Source: Natrinema salaciae (GTDB lineage: Archaea; Halobacteriota; Halobacteria; Halobacteriales; Natrialbaceae). Taken from it: a stretch of DNA of 64,000 bases. Location of the stretch: positions 492,835 through 556,834 of the forward strand of contig NZ_FOFD01000002.1 in NCBI RefSeq assembly GCF_900110865.1. Direction: 5' to 3'. The translations under genes and the position numbers were made by a program. Below, in pieces: positions 7,405-16,240 of the stretch. The first letter of the stretch is position 1. The number at the start of each line of letters is the position of its first letter. The notes below the pieces were generated by a model, which was given only the letters and a program-made list of their open reading frames with translations, ran no database searches and was not told the DNA's origin.

Positions 7405-10400
7405 TCATAGTGTCGTCACGTCCAGAATGTTGACTACTTCTCCTCGGCCCCGAACCGTTGCGCCGCTCAGTCCCGGAATGTCGCTCATGAAGCCCTCGAA
7501 GGGCTTGACGACGACTTCCTGCTGGCCGTGCACGTGATCGCAGTGCAGGGCCACCTCTCGGACATCGTCGCGGATTCGGACGACCATTCCGTCCCCGTTC
7601 GCACCGGGAGCCGGCGTCTCGAAGACGTCGGCCAATGGGATCACGGGGTAGTCTCGGTCCTCGCCGGGGAGGACGGACTCACCGCCGGCCGTCTGCATCG
7701 CCATGGCGGACTCGATGTCCTGGACGGCTTTGGTCGGGACGCCGAACTCCTCACCGCCGCTCTCGACGAACAGGATCTCGTCGATCGCGACCGTCACGGG
7801 GAGTTCCATCGTGACGGTCGTCCCCTCCCCGTCCGTACTGTCGATCGAGACCGTGCCGTCGAGGTCCTGAATCGTACGTTTGACGACGTCCATCCCAACG
7901 CCGCGGCCGCTGACGTCGGTCACCTCGTCGGCCGTCGAGAGGCCGGGATGGAAGATGAGGTCGTAGACCTCCTGGTCGGACATCGAATCCGCCGTCGATT
8001 CGTCGACGATATCGGCCTCGACGGCTTCGGAACGGAGCCGATCGGGATCGAGCCCATTTCCGTCGTCGTCGACCGTAATCGTCACGCGATCGCGTTCGCG
8101 CTCGGCGTGAACTTCGACGGTTCCTTCACGGGGTTTCCCGATCTCTTCACGCCGCTCGGGCGCCTCGATCCCGTGGTCGACTGCGTTTCGAACCAGATGG
8201 ATCAGCGGGTCGCCGATCCGGTCGAGGATACTCCGGTCGATCTCGACGTCCTCGCCAGTCATCTCGAACGAGACGGTCTTGTCCTGATCACGAGCGATGT
8301 CGCGAACGACCCGCGGTAAGCGGTTCGTCACCGTCTGAAGCGGCACCAGCCGGATGTCCATCACCGTCTCCTGAAGGTCCGTCGTCAGATCCGACAGCGC
8401 GTCGAGTTCCGTGTCGAGTGCGGACCCGTCCTCCGTGGAGTCGGCCGCGTGTCGCAGTCGAACCCGGCTCGTCACCAGCCCCTCGACGAGGGTCAGCAGC
8501 GAGTCGATCTGCTCGACGTCGACGCGGACCGACTGAATTTCGTCCGTTTCGGCGTCGGCGTCCGGTCGGTCGGTCGTGTCCGGAACGTCGATATCCGGAA
8601 TCTCCATCTCCGGTTCGTTAACGATCCGAACGACGTCCGAATCCGCTTCGTCGCCCGACCCAGCCGCGTCGTCACCGAACGAGCCCGCAGACGGGGCACT
8701 CGAGTCCGGGTCCGTCTCGGTGCCCGTGGCCGGCGAATCGAAGCCGGCGTCGGTGGTGTCGAACTCCTCTGTCCCGGCGAACGCCGCCGCGTCGGACTGG
8801 GTGTCCAGGGGATCGTCGAACTCGACTTCGAAATCGTCGTCCGCGTCCAGATCGGTCTCGTCCGGATCGACATCGAACTCGTCCAGCGAGTCGTCGTCCT
8901 CGAGTTCGAAGTCGTCGGCGTCGTCGAACGGATCCGTCTCGTCGGCCGGCGCGTCGAACTCGTCGTCGAACGCCGCCGCCGGCTCGAAGTCGTCGGCTTC
9001 GTCCGTCCCGAACGAGTCGCTCGCCGCACCGTCGTCGGTGTCGGTGTCGTCGTCGGCGACCGTCGTCCGATCCTCGTCCTGGAATTCGTCGGCTTCGTCC
9101 GCTTCCGCGAGCGCCGTCGCGTCGTCGGTCTCGAGTTCGGTCGTCTCGTCGGGGACGCCGGACTCCGTCGCGTCGTCCGCGGCCTCGTCGGCATCGTCGT
9201 CGGACGGGTCGGACTCGACGGGCACGGCCGCAGCCTCGTCGGCCTCGTCGAGAGACGCAGCATCGGTCGGTTCCGAATCGTCGGCTGACAGTTCGACGGC
9301 CTCCCCATCGGTCGCAGCGGGATCGGCCTCGACCGGGTCGTCAGGAACGGCATCGTCGACGGCCACATCGTCGGTCGTCGGCTCGCTATCGTCTCGGGCA
9401 ACGACGTCGTCTTCGGCGGCGATGTCGTCTTCGTCTTCGACAGCGACGACCTCGTCATCAGCCATCTCGTCACCAGCGTCCTCGTCACTAGCGTCCTCGT
9501 CGGCCACTGCCCCAACAGCGCCACTTTCGTCGGATACGTCATCCTCGAGTGCCGCCGTCTCGGCTGCCTCGCCGGTCGACGCTTCGGGCTCCGAGTCGTC
9601 GGGTTCGGCGGTCGGCTCGGCCGACGTCGGCTCCCCGGCGGGAGCGCTACCGTCGGCGTCGACAGCGCCGTCAGTTTCCGTCGTCTCGTCGGTCGGTGCC
9701 GAATCGACGAGGATGTCGTCGACGTCGCTCTCGGTCGGTTCGCTGCCGCCGAGGAACGAGTCGTCCGCCGCGTCCTCGCCGAGGAGTTCGTCCATGTCGA
9801 CTTCCTCTTCGTCGTCGAACTCGTCGAACTCGAGCTCCTCGAGTTCGTCCTGGAGCTCGTCGAAGCCGACCATCTCGACCTCCTCTTTGAGTTCGTTGAA
9901 GACCGCACCGGCGTCCTCGACGTCCTCCGCGCCGTCGTCGCTCGCCTCGTCGTCGCCCGAGTCACCCGCCTGCTCCCCTTCGTGGGAGTCGGCCGGCGGT
10001 TCGCCGGGTTCGGCGTCGAGTTCGTCGACGTCGTTCTCGTCGAGCAGGTCGTCGAACGAGCCGGCCTCGCCCATGTCCTCGAACGCCTCGAGTTCCTCGT
10101 CCTCGACGTCCTCGACCATCTCGTCCAAGTCGTCGAACTCGTCGAACTCGTCGAGCAGGTCGTCGACCTCGAGATCCATCGCCTCGTCGGCGGAAATCCC
10201 GTCACCGGGTTCGGTGTCATCCGCAGGGTCCGCTGTGGCCCGGTCCGCCTCGTCGGCGTCGAACCGATCGGTGACGTCGACGATTTCGAACTCCTCGACC
10301 TCCTCGACCGGCTCGAGACCGGAGGCGATCGCGGCTTCGCCGACTGCGGTACCGAAGACCGCGTCGAAACTGTAACCGTACGCTCCGGCTTTGATCGTCT

Positions 10401-10980
10401 CGTGGGGCGGGTCGGTCCCCATCAGATCGAAGGCGTCGATCAGGGCGTCGACGACCAGCTTCCCGTTGTTGACGCCGTCGCGTTCTGCGATCGCGAGTCG
10501 GGCGAGGTAGACGTCGTGGCCGTCGTCGGCCGGCGGCTCGAAGCGGGCGCACACGTCGTCGATCTCGTCGGACGTGGGCGTCGTAATCCCCGCGGGCTCG
10601 TCGGCCGAACTCGCCAGATGCTCTCGCAGCGCCGCGATCGTCGCCGTCGGATCGGTTTCGATTTCGCCGTCGGCGGCGACCTCGTCGATCATCGCCTCCA
10701 GCTCGTCGACGGCGTCGAAGATGACGTCCATCAACTCCGCCGACACCTCGATCTCGTCACCGCGGACGGCATCGAGCAGATCCTCGATCGCGTGTGCGAG
10801 GTCGCTCGCCGATTCCAGACCCATCGCTCCGCAGTTCCCCTTGAGCGTGTGTGCGATCCGGAAGATGTTCTCCATCGCCTCCTCGTTGCCGGGATCGCGC
10901 TCGAGGGTGAGCAAAGCGTTGTTCAGTTCCGTAATCCGTTCTTCGCTCTCCTGAACGAAGTCTGTCAGATAGTCACTCAT
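7405..10980 (-). CDS. cheA: CheA, chemotaxis histidine kinase with a giant acidic linker
   Basis: A protein of 1191 residues; haloarchaeal CheA is usually nearer 650-700. Order of domains: Hpt with the phosphorylated His44 in RIAHTLKGNC; a P2-like response-regulator docking domain (about 145-240); an Asp/Glu/Ser-rich low-complexity stretch (about 245-810); the P3 dimerisation helices; the HATPase (LIHLVRNAVDHG, DDDGNGLDPD, GRGVGMDVVK) to about 1057; and a C-terminal CheW-like P5. I chose the ATG at 10980 because the Hpt domain starts there and the stop of cheB overlaps it by 8 bp; 61 further in-frame upstream residues lie inside cheB and look non-coding. The kinase phosphorylates CheY and CheB. 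The linker is the odd feature and keeps frame over about 1.7 kb. Confidence 0.95.
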   Translation of the reverse strand: MSDYLTDFVQESEERITELNNALLTLERDPGNEEAMENIFRIAHTLKGNCGAMGLESASDLAHAIEDLLDAVRGDEIEVSAELMDVIFDAVDELEAMIDEVAADGEIETDPTATIAALREHLASSADEPAGITTPTSDEIDDVCARFEPPADDGHDVYLARLAIAERDGVNNGKLVVDALIDAFDLMGTDPPHETIKAGAYGYSFDAVFGTAVGEAAIASGLEPVEEVEEFEIVDVTDRFDADEADRATADPADDTEPGDGISADEAMDLEVDDLLDEFDEFDDLDEMVEDVEDEELEAFEDMGEAGSFDDLLDENDVDELDAEPGEPPADSHEGEQAGDSGDDEASDDGAEDVEDAGAVFNELKEEVEMVGFDELQDELEELEFDEFDDEEEVDMDELLGEDAADDSFLGGSEPTESDVDDILVDSAPTDETTETDGAVDADGSAPAGEPTSAEPTAEPDDSEPEASTGEAAETAALEDDVSDESGAVGAVADEDASDEDAGDEMADDEVVAVEDEDDIAAEDDVVARDDSEPTTDDVAVDDAVPDDPVEADPAATDGEAVELSADDSEPTDAASLDEADEAAAVPVESDPSDDDADEAADDATESGVPDETTELETDDATALAEADEADEFQDEDRTTVADDDTDTDDGAASDSFGTDEADDFEPAAAFDDEFDAPADETDPFDDADDFELEDDDSLDEFDVDPDETDLDADDDFEVEFDDPLDTQSDAAAFAGTEEFDTTDAGFDSPATGTETDPDSSAPSAGSFGDDAAGSGDEADSDVVRIVNEPEMEIPDIDVPDTTDRPDADAETDEIQSVRVDVEQIDSLLTLVEGLVTSRVRLRHAADSTEDGSALDTELDALSDLTTDLQETVMDIRLVPLQTVTNRLPRVVRDIARDQDKTVSFEMTGEDVEIDRSILDRIGDPLIHLVRNAVDHGIEAPERREEIGKPREGTVEVHAERERDRVTITVDDDGNGLDPDRLRSEAVEADIVDESTADSMSDQEVYDLIFHPGLSTADEVTDVSGRGVGMDVVKRTIQDLDGTVSIDSTDGEGTTVTMELPVTVAIDEILFVESGGEEFGVPTKAVQDIESAMAMQTAGGESVLPGEDRDYPVIPLADVFETPAPGANGDGMVVRIRDDVREVALHCDHVHGQQEVVVKPFEGFMSDIPGLSGATVRGRGEVVNILDVTTL

Positions 10981-12187
10981 CGTTCTCACCGTCCGTCGTG
11001 AAGGCGTCGACGATCGCGTCGGCGATGCCGCCGGCTGGCGCGACCGTGTCGACACAGCCCGTTTCGATTGCCTGACAGGGGATGCCAAAGACCGGACTCG
11101 TCGCCTCGTCCTGTGCGATCGTGTGACCGCCTGCTGTCCTGATCGCCTCGATCCCGGCCGCACCGTCTCGGCCCATGCCAGTCAGGACGACGCCACAGAG
11201 CCCGTCGGAGACCCGCTCGGCGGCGCTTTTCATCGTCACGTCGATCGCCGGTCGGACGCCGTGGACTCGATCGCCGTCGTCGAGTCGCAGTCGAAGGGCG
11301 TCACCGACGTTGCTCGCCACCTCGAGGTGGGCGTTCCCCGGCGCGACCGCGGCCTCGCCGGGTTTGAGCCGAGCCATATCCGTGGCTTCGCTGACGTCGT
11401 ACTGGCTCCGCGAATCGAGTCGGTCGGCGAACCGTTCGGTGAAGCCTGGCGGCATGTGCTGGACGACCAGCACCTTCGCCTCGAGATCGGACGGGAGTCG
11501 TTCGAACAGTCGTTCGACGATCTTCGGCCCGCCGGTCGACGCACCGAGCACGACCGTCGGCGCGTCCGTGCGGTCGCCGTCGACGGCGACCGGCGTCGCG
11601 TCCGCGTCGGTCTCGGAATCGGTTCCGATACCGGGGGCGACGTCCGGGCCGGCCGTCCGCTCGAAATTTACCTGCGCGTCCGCACTGCCTCCGGCGACGG
11701 CGTTTCCGGCCGTCGTCCGACGTCCCGTCCCGCTAGCGCGTCCGGATCGAGTCGCGTACGCCGTCGCGGAGGCCCGCGCGAGTGCCACCGAGGAGACGTC
11801 GGCTTCGGCGAGGTCGTCGACCTTCTCGACGACCTCGTCCGTGAGGTGTGCGATGTTTCGCGAATCGGAGCCGTCGGGCTTGTGGAGAAAATCCACAGCC
11901 CCCCGTTCCAGCGCGTCGAGCGTGGCCTCCGTGCCGCGTTCGGTGTGAACGCTGAGCATGAGAATCGGGGTCGGACTCGTCGCCATAATCCGTTCGACGG
12001 CGTCGATACCGCCCATCTCGGGCATTTCGACGTCCATCGTAACGACGTCCGGATCGAACGCAGTGACGGTTTCGACCGCTTCGGAGCCGTTCGCAGCCGT
12101 TTCGACCTCGTAGCCGGCGTTGCCGAGCGCGTTGCCGATGACTGTCCGCATGAACTTCGAGTCGTCGACAACGAGTACTCGCGTCAT
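10973..12187 (-). CDS. cheB: CheB, receptor methylesterase/deamidase response regulator
   Basis: A protein of 404 residues. The N-terminal receiver (about 1-120) has the Asp8-Asp9 pair and phospho-acceptor Asp52. An Ala/Gly/Asp linker follows (about 130-208), then the CheB esterase domain with catalytic Ser217 (LGASTGGPK), His244 (VVQHMPPGFT) and Asp341 (TGMGRDG). Phosphorylation by CheA activates demethylation of receptors and resets adaptation. It overlaps cheA by 8 bp and cheY by 4 bp (12184-12187), so the first three genes of the operon are closely coupled. Confidence 0.96.
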   Translation of the reverse strand: MTRVLVVDDSKFMRTVIGNALGNAGYEVETAANGSEAVETVTAFDPDVVTMDVEMPEMGGIDAVERIMATSPTPILMLSVHTERGTEATLDALERGAVDFLHKPDGSDSRNIAHLTDEVVEKVDDLAEADVSSVALARASATAYATRSGRASGTGRRTTAGNAVAGGSADAQVNFERTAGPDVAPGIGTDSETDADATPVAVDGDRTDAPTVVLGASTGGPKIVERLFERLPSDLEAKVLVVQHMPPGFTERFADRLDSRSQYDVSEATDMARLKPGEAAVAPGNAHLEVASNVGDALRLRLDDGDRVHGVRPAIDVTMKSAAERVSDGLCGVVLTGMGRDGAAGIEAIRTAGGHTIAQDEATSPVFGIPCQAIETGCVDTVAPAGGIADAIVDAFTTDGENDE

Positions 12188-12546
12188 GCAGCAACGACGT
12201 CTGAAAGGGCCTTTCTGACGCTGGGTTCCTCGAACGGTTTCGTGACGTAGCCGTCCGCGCCAGCTTTCACGGCGAGTTTCATTTTCTCACGCTGTCCGAC
12301 ACTCGTACACATGATGACGCGGGCGTCCGGATCGATCTTCTTGATCGCTGCGGTCGCCTTGATGCCGTTACACTTCGGCATCACGATGTCCATCATGACG
12401 ATGTCGGGATCGTGTTCTTTGTACAGTTTAACGGCTTCTGCGCCGTTGGACGCCTCTCCGAGGATGCGGTAATCCTGCTCCAGAATCTGACGCAGTAAGT
12501 TCCGCATAAAATGAGAGTCGTCCACGATGAGCACCCCTGTCGACAT
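12184..12546 (-). CDS. cheY: CheY, chemotaxis response regulator
   Basis: A protein of 120 residues, a single receiver domain. All key residues are present: the Asp9-Asp10 pair, phospho-acceptor Asp53, Thr81 and Lys103 (YVTKPFEE). CheY-P in archaea acts on the archaellum motor through CheF, which is not encoded in the window. It is the first gene of the operon cheY-cheB-cheA-cheC-cheC-cheD-cheR. The upstream gap to cheW is 139 bp and holds AT-rich promoter elements. Confidence 0.96.
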   Translation of the reverse strand: MSTGVLIVDDSHFMRNLLRQILEQDYRILGEASNGAEAVKLYKEHDPDIVMMDIVMPKCNGIKATAAIKKIDPDARVIMCTSVGQREKMKLAVKAGADGYVTKPFEEPSVRKALSDVVAA

Positions 12547-12573
12547 TCAGTAGTACACCAAACTCTCGTAGAG

Positions 12574-12592
12574 ATACAACTACCATAAATGC
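12574..12592 (-). promoter_or_regulatory. promoter elements of the che operon
   Basis: Two TATA-like stretches precede cheY on the minus strand: GCATTTATGG (12583-12592) and TTGTATC (12574-12580). The first would give a leader of about 14 bases; the second would make the transcript nearly leaderless. No Shine-Dalgarno sequence is seen before the ATG. Confidence 0.5.
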
Positions 12593-12685
12593 TGTCTCTC
12601 GATTATCAGACGTGATAAACGTCGAATACGCCCCGGAGAGACCACTCACTGAGCGAGATCCGGAATGGGCTGTTTACGGTAATTC

Positions 12686-13492
12686 TTACGACTGTCCGGA
12701 CGCCGACAATAATCTGTCGACATCGACCAGCGCCGTCGCCTCGACGACGATCTCCTGTGGCGATTCGTCGCCGTCGGTTCCGTCGTCCGGTTCGGCAGCA
12801 TCGTCGGCGTCGTCGGTCGGCTCTATCTCGAACGTGTCACCCACTGACTCGCCGAACCTACTGTCCGTGGCACCGGCCGACGAGAGCGCCGCCGAGCCGC
12901 CCGCGCCACTCGTCCCGCCGATCTCGGGTCCAGTCGACACACCGGACGCGTCGTCCGCCGTTCCGTCGGCCACCACGCTCCCGACCTCTACACGCGGTTC
13001 ACGTTCCTGCGTGACGAGCGCGACGATCAGCGGGTGTTCGAGGACGTCACCCGAGAATTCGCTGGCCTCGACGTCGTCGCCCTCGAGGACGTCGCTCTCC
13101 GGAACCGTCTCCACGCCGATCACTTCGTCGACCCGGATCGCGGCCGATTGCTGATCGCTCGGCCGGTCGAGCACGAGCAGCCGTTCCCGCCCCGGTCGTT
13201 CCTCAGTTACCGAGAAATGAACGTACGGGTTGATGACGGCGGTGATCTCGCCTCGAAGGTCCATCAGTCCATCGATGGCGGGGGGCGAACGCGGCACTCG
13301 CGTTAGCTCCGTCGGCGGATCCGTGATCGTACTGACCGCGTCGACCGGGAGTGCGAGTCGGTGTTCGCCGACACCGACGAAGACGAACTGTACGAGGTTC
13401 TCCTCTTCGCCGTCGCCACCGCCCGAATCGCGGGAACGATCCGTTTCGTCGATATCGATTCCGAGAAGCTTTTCCGAGAGGTCCGGGGCCAT
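12686..13492 (-). CDS. cheW: CheW coupling protein with acidic insertion
   Basis: A protein of 268 residues; a typical CheW has about 150. The CheW/SH3-like fold is visible from about residue 32 (LVQFVFVGVGEHRLALP) through VPRSPPAIDGLMDLRGEITAVINPY to the strand around EHPLIVALV. About 70 residues of Ser/Gly/Asp-rich sequence (around 180-250) then interrupt the domain before the final strand EATALVDVDRLL. CheW couples receptors to CheA. The low-complexity insertion parallels the acidic linker in CheA. The gene has its own promoter, a TATA element at 13521-13528 (minus strand) that gives a leader of only a few bases, and is divergent from the second cheW. Confidence 0.88.
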   Translation of the reverse strand: MAPDLSEKLLGIDIDETDRSRDSGGGDGEEENLVQFVFVGVGEHRLALPVDAVSTITDPPTELTRVPRSPPAIDGLMDLRGEITAVINPYVHFSVTEERPGRERLLVLDRPSDQQSAAIRVDEVIGVETVPESDVLEGDDVEASEFSGDVLEHPLIVALVTQEREPRVEVGSVVADGTADDASGVSTGPEIGGTSGAGGSAALSSAGATDSRFGESVGDTFEIEPTDDADDAAEPDDGTDGDESPQEIVVEATALVDVDRLLSASGQS

Positions 13493-13520
13493 TGTCCTGT
13501 TCGTGTATCAGGTTCCATCA

Positions 13521-13528
13521 ATAAAACG
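13521..13528 (-). promoter_or_regulatory. TATA element of cheW (minus strand)
   Basis: GTTTTATT on the minus strand, centred about 33 bases upstream of the ATG at 13492, fits an archaeal TATA box with a very short leader. Confidence 0.5.
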
Positions 13529-13673
13529 TTGACCCCACCGAGAAAGGATAGCTATCTGAGAGTATCGGGTCCCACGGGGACGACGTTCGGGGAGGCACCT
13601 CCCACTCTTCGGCGGGTGTGGGGCCGTCCTCGTCTCCGCATTCGAGACTCGACGACGGTTCCTCGATCCGATA

Positions 13674-13681
13674 GGTTTATT
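13674..13681 (+). promoter_or_regulatory. TATA element of the second cheW
   Basis: GGTTTATT centred about 30 bases upstream of the ATG at 13708 fits leaderless transcription. It supports that ATG over the out-of-frame ATG at 13703. Confidence 0.5.
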
Positions 13682-13707
13682 CGAACGACTTCCATCGATC
13701 AGATGGA

Positions 13708-14166
13708 ATGGAATCGGGTTCGAGCCGCGACGGGACGGGTACCGACGAGCGCGTTACCGTAGTCACGTTCGATCTCGAGGAAAAACGCTACTGCGTCAGG
13801 GCCGAATCGGTCGTCTCGGTCCTTGGTGTCGCCGGCGACGCGTCCTTCGGGGACGCGACCGACCCGTGGGACGCCGGGACGACGACCGTCGCCGGCGAGC
13901 GGGTCAGAGTCGTCGATCTGCCGCGGGCCTTCGGAACGTCGTTTCGAACGGCGACCCGGGTCGACGATCCGCGACTGCTCGTCTTTTCGGCGACCGACGA
14001 CGACGGGCGCCACTACGGCTGGCTCGTCGACGACGTCGACGTGACACGACCGGTCCGAACCGCCTCGCTCGAGCCCCTGAACGCGAACACGACGCACGTC
14101 AAGGGGCGACTCGAGATCGGTGACGAAGCAGTCGTCTGGCTCGACGAACGGGCCATCCACGGCTGA
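13708..14166 (+). CDS. cheW: CheW-like coupling protein
   Basis: A protein of 152 residues, the standard CheW length. The fold is visible from VTVVTFDLEEKRYCVRAESV through GERVRVVDLPRAFGT and YGWLVDDVDVTRPV to the last strand EAVVWLDERAI. It is shorter in the loop where the other CheW keeps the long VPRSPPAIDGLMDLRG turn, so its receptor or kinase contacts may differ. It is transcribed away from the che operon from its own leaderless promoter. Two CheW proteins could couple different receptor sets. Confidence 0.82.
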   Translation: MESGSSRDGTGTDERVTVVTFDLEEKRYCVRAESVVSVLGVAGDASFGDATDPWDAGTTTVAGERVRVVDLPRAFGTSFRTATRVDDPRLLVFSATDDDGRHYGWLVDDVDVTRPVRTASLEPLNANTTHVKGRLEIGDEAVVWLDERAIHG

Positions 14167-14213
14167 CGGACAGGTCGGTCGACGTTCGGTAGAAACGCGC
14201 CGGAGGCGGCCGG

Positions 14214-14990
14214 CTACGGGAACCCCGGCGGCCCGCCGTCCGAATCGTCGTCGATATCGACGTCGAGACCGAACTCCTCACGCTGTTCTCGCAGTCGCTT
14301 GATCTGCCGGTAGTAGTACCCGATTCCGATACCGCCGATCAGGACGACCGTTCCGATGAGACCGAGGAACAGCGGAATATCCCGCGTAAGATAGTATCGG
14401 AGGGAGATCGTGCTATCCGCGTCGAGGTCGTCCCAGTAGAGGCGTTCCCGGTCGTCGACGACCTCGCGCTCGTAGTCGCCCGGCGAGACGTCGCCGAACA
14501 GGAAGTTCGACGTCCGATGATTCTCGGGCCCTCTCACTTCGTAGGAGCCCTCGACGTAGACCGGCAGGCTGAACGTCTTGCGCCCGGCCTCGCCCGAGAA
14601 CGCGATCGTCCCGTTGCCGTCGGGGACCTGTATCGTCGTCGCCGACTGGCCCTGCTCGACCTCGAGTTCGGATCCCGTGCGCTCGGTACCGTTGGGATAC
14701 CAGTAGCGGAGGCCGTTGATCTCCAGGGGGTCATCGCTGTAAAGTGTCGACCGATGGAGCGACAACTCCTCGGTGCCGTTGAGGTCGTAGACCGCTCGGA
14801 ACTCGCCGCCGTCGATCAGGTTCCCGTCTTCGACGGCGATGGTGACGTCGGCGTCGCCGTCGCGCAGGTCGTCGTACTCCCGCTCCCGATCGAGTTGTTC
14901 GTCGGAAATCCCGCCGGAGATCGCCGAACAGCCCGCTACCGTCGTGAGCAGTGCGACCGCGATCACTGCGAGAACGAGCCGTCGATTCAT
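14214..14990 (-). CDS. membrane-anchored lipoprotein, DUF5803-like
   Basis: A protein of 258 residues from the ATG at 14990, one base after the stop of the upstream gene; this start puts the signal peptide MNRRLVLAVIAVALLTTVAGC at the N-terminus. TVAGC is a lipobox with Cys21. A beta-rich extracellular part follows, and a second membrane helix lies near residues 195-222 (IPLFLGLIGTVVLIGG), followed by a basic/acidic cytoplasmic tail. I recall the family as DUF5803, common next to the DUF2110 and tfe genes of haloarchaea. The function is unknown. It is the last gene of a three-gene unit with tfe. Confidence 0.75.
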   Translation of the reverse strand: MNRRLVLAVIAVALLTTVAGCSAISGGISDEQLDREREYDDLRDGDADVTIAVEDGNLIDGGEFRAVYDLNGTEELSLHRSTLYSDDPLEINGLRYWYPNGTERTGSELEVEQGQSATTIQVPDGNGTIAFSGEAGRKTFSLPVYVEGSYEVRGPENHRTSNFLFGDVSPGDYEREVVDDRERLYWDDLDADSTISLRYYLTRDIPLFLGLIGTVVLIGGIGIGYYYRQIKRLREQREEFGLDVDIDDDSDGGPPGFP

Positions 14991-14991
14991 G

Positions 14992-15681
14992 CTAGGGAAC
15001 GACACAGCGGAGTTCGGCCGGGAGGTACTCGCCGACGCTGGCGAGCAGTCCCGGTGGATCGGTGCTCTCGGTACAGACGACGCTCTGCTCGAGCAGGCCG
15101 AGTCGCTCGACGGTCACGTAGTCCTGTGCGTGGCCCGCGCGGTTGAGCGTCGCCCGGACTTCCGCTCGCGTCGCGCTGTTGACGTTGAGTCGGCCGTCGC
15201 CGCGGGTCCACTCGTAGAGGCGGTCCCGTTCGGCGTCGGCGAGGCGGGACGGCTCGCTCTCGCCGTCCTCGCCGTCACCGCCGTAGACGAACTGGAGCGG
15301 GACGTGCTGGACCAGCCCATACCGTTCGCGGATCTGCGTCGCCGATCCCGGCCCGAGTCCGAGTTCGTCGGTTGGAATCCGGACCGCCTGCCCGGCGTCG
15401 AGGACGAACCCGTCATCGTCCCAGGACTCGAGGGTTCCGACGTAGGTCTCGCCGGACTCGAGATCGGGGACGATCTCGCCGAACTCCTCGCGGAGGACGT
15501 TCCGAGCCACGGTGGCGTCCTCGCCCTCGATCGTCACGGACGGGAAGTCGTCGTGGCGGACGCCGAGTTCGAACGTGACGTCCAGTTCGCCGATCTCGTT
15601 GCCGACCAGCGACCGCAGCGAGTCGAGCGAGCGCTCGCGGGCGTCGCCCTCGACGTACAGTTTGGTTGCGAGTACGACCAT
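14992..15681 (-). CDS. DUF2110 family protein, tfe-linked
   Basis: A protein of 229 residues. The start at 15681 is chosen because it begins MVVLATKLYVEG and overlaps the tfe stop by one base (TGATG); 38 further upstream in-frame residues lie inside tfe. The sequence matches the archaeal DUF2110 family, including a central barrel-like part (YVGTLESWDDDGFVLDAG) and a late helix-hairpin-like region (LNVNSATRAEVRATLNRAG). Its conserved position behind tfe suggests a role around transcription or nucleic acids, but no activity is known to me. Confidence 0.82.
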   Translation of the reverse strand: MVVLATKLYVEGDARERSLDSLRSLVGNEIGELDVTFELGVRHDDFPSVTIEGEDATVARNVLREEFGEIVPDLESGETYVGTLESWDDDGFVLDAGQAVRIPTDELGLGPGSATQIRERYGLVQHVPLQFVYGGDGEDGESEPSRLADAERDRLYEWTRGDGRLNVNSATRAEVRATLNRAGHAQDYVTVERLGLLEQSVVCTESTDPPGLLASVGEYLPAELRCVVP

Positions 15682-16205
15682 CAGGCGTCCGCGTCGATGT
15701 TGAGTTCGTCCTCGAGCGAGTCGAGGCGGTCGTCCATCGCGGTGACCAGTCGGTTGTTGTCCATCGATTCCAGCGGCGAGCCACACTCGGGACACTCGAA
15801 GTTGAAGTCCATCGCCTCGCCGAACTCGAAGCGGATGGAACAGATCTCACAGAGGTAGAACTCGTGGTTGCGCTCGTACTCCCGTCGCTCTTCGAGCGCC
15901 TCGTGGAGCCGGTACATCTCCTCTTCCAGATTCTCCGGAATGTTGTCGTACTCGAAGGTCCAGAGGTAGGTCAGCCACCCCGAATCCTCGTCGCGCAGCC
16001 GCCGATACGTGGCGAGATCGTTCTCGTACAGAATGAACAGCGCGCGCCGCACGTCGTTCAACTCGAGGTCGAGTTCCTCGGCGAGCTCTTCGTCGGTCAC
16101 TTCCCCGTCCGGCGGCGCCGCCGCGACGGGCATCCCCTTGGGACCGACCAGCTCGTGCAAATATTTCTGGATTACCGGGTCCTCGAGCAGGTCCTCAAAA
16201 GCCAT
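15681..16205 (-). CDS. tfe: transcription initiation factor E, alpha subunit (TFE)
   Basis: A protein of 174 residues. The N-terminal extended winged helix (about 1-100) includes the GEVTDEELAEELDLELNDVR helices and the LTYLWTF wing. A basic/acidic helix links to a zinc ribbon with Cys119, Cys122, Cys138 and Cys141. TFE binds RNA polymerase and TBP/TFB and helps open the promoter. The TATA element AAGCTTTAAT at 16231-16240, about 30 bases upstream of the ATG, supports leaderless transcription. It heads the unit tfe-DUF2110-lipoprotein. Confidence 0.96.
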   Translation of the reverse strand: MAFEDLLEDPVIQKYLHELVGPKGMPVAAAPPDGEVTDEELAEELDLELNDVRRALFILYENDLATYRRLRDEDSGWLTYLWTFEYDNIPENLEEEMYRLHEALEERREYERNHEFYLCEICSIRFEFGEAMDFNFECPECGSPLESMDNNRLVTAMDDRLDSLEDELNIDADA

Positions 16206-16230
16206 TACCTACGTGTAACGGCATGGAGCC

Positions 16231-16240
16231 ATTAAAGCTT
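16231..16240 (-). promoter_or_regulatory. TATA element of tfe
   Basis: AAGCTTTAAT on the minus strand is centred 30 bases upstream of the tfe ATG. The sequence is nearly symmetrical, so it might also serve a plus-strand transcript. Confidence 0.5.

Noticed and set aside
8576-10375. Very long plus-strand Ser/Ala-rich frame opposite cheA
   Set aside because: It is the antisense of the GAC/GAG-rich acidic linker of CheA, which leaves long open frames on the other strand; the composition is repetitive and has no domain.
10981-11163. In-frame N-terminal extension of CheA
   Set aside because: The 61 residues are basic and Ser/Arg-rich, lie inside cheB, and the Hpt domain begins exactly at the ATG at 10980.
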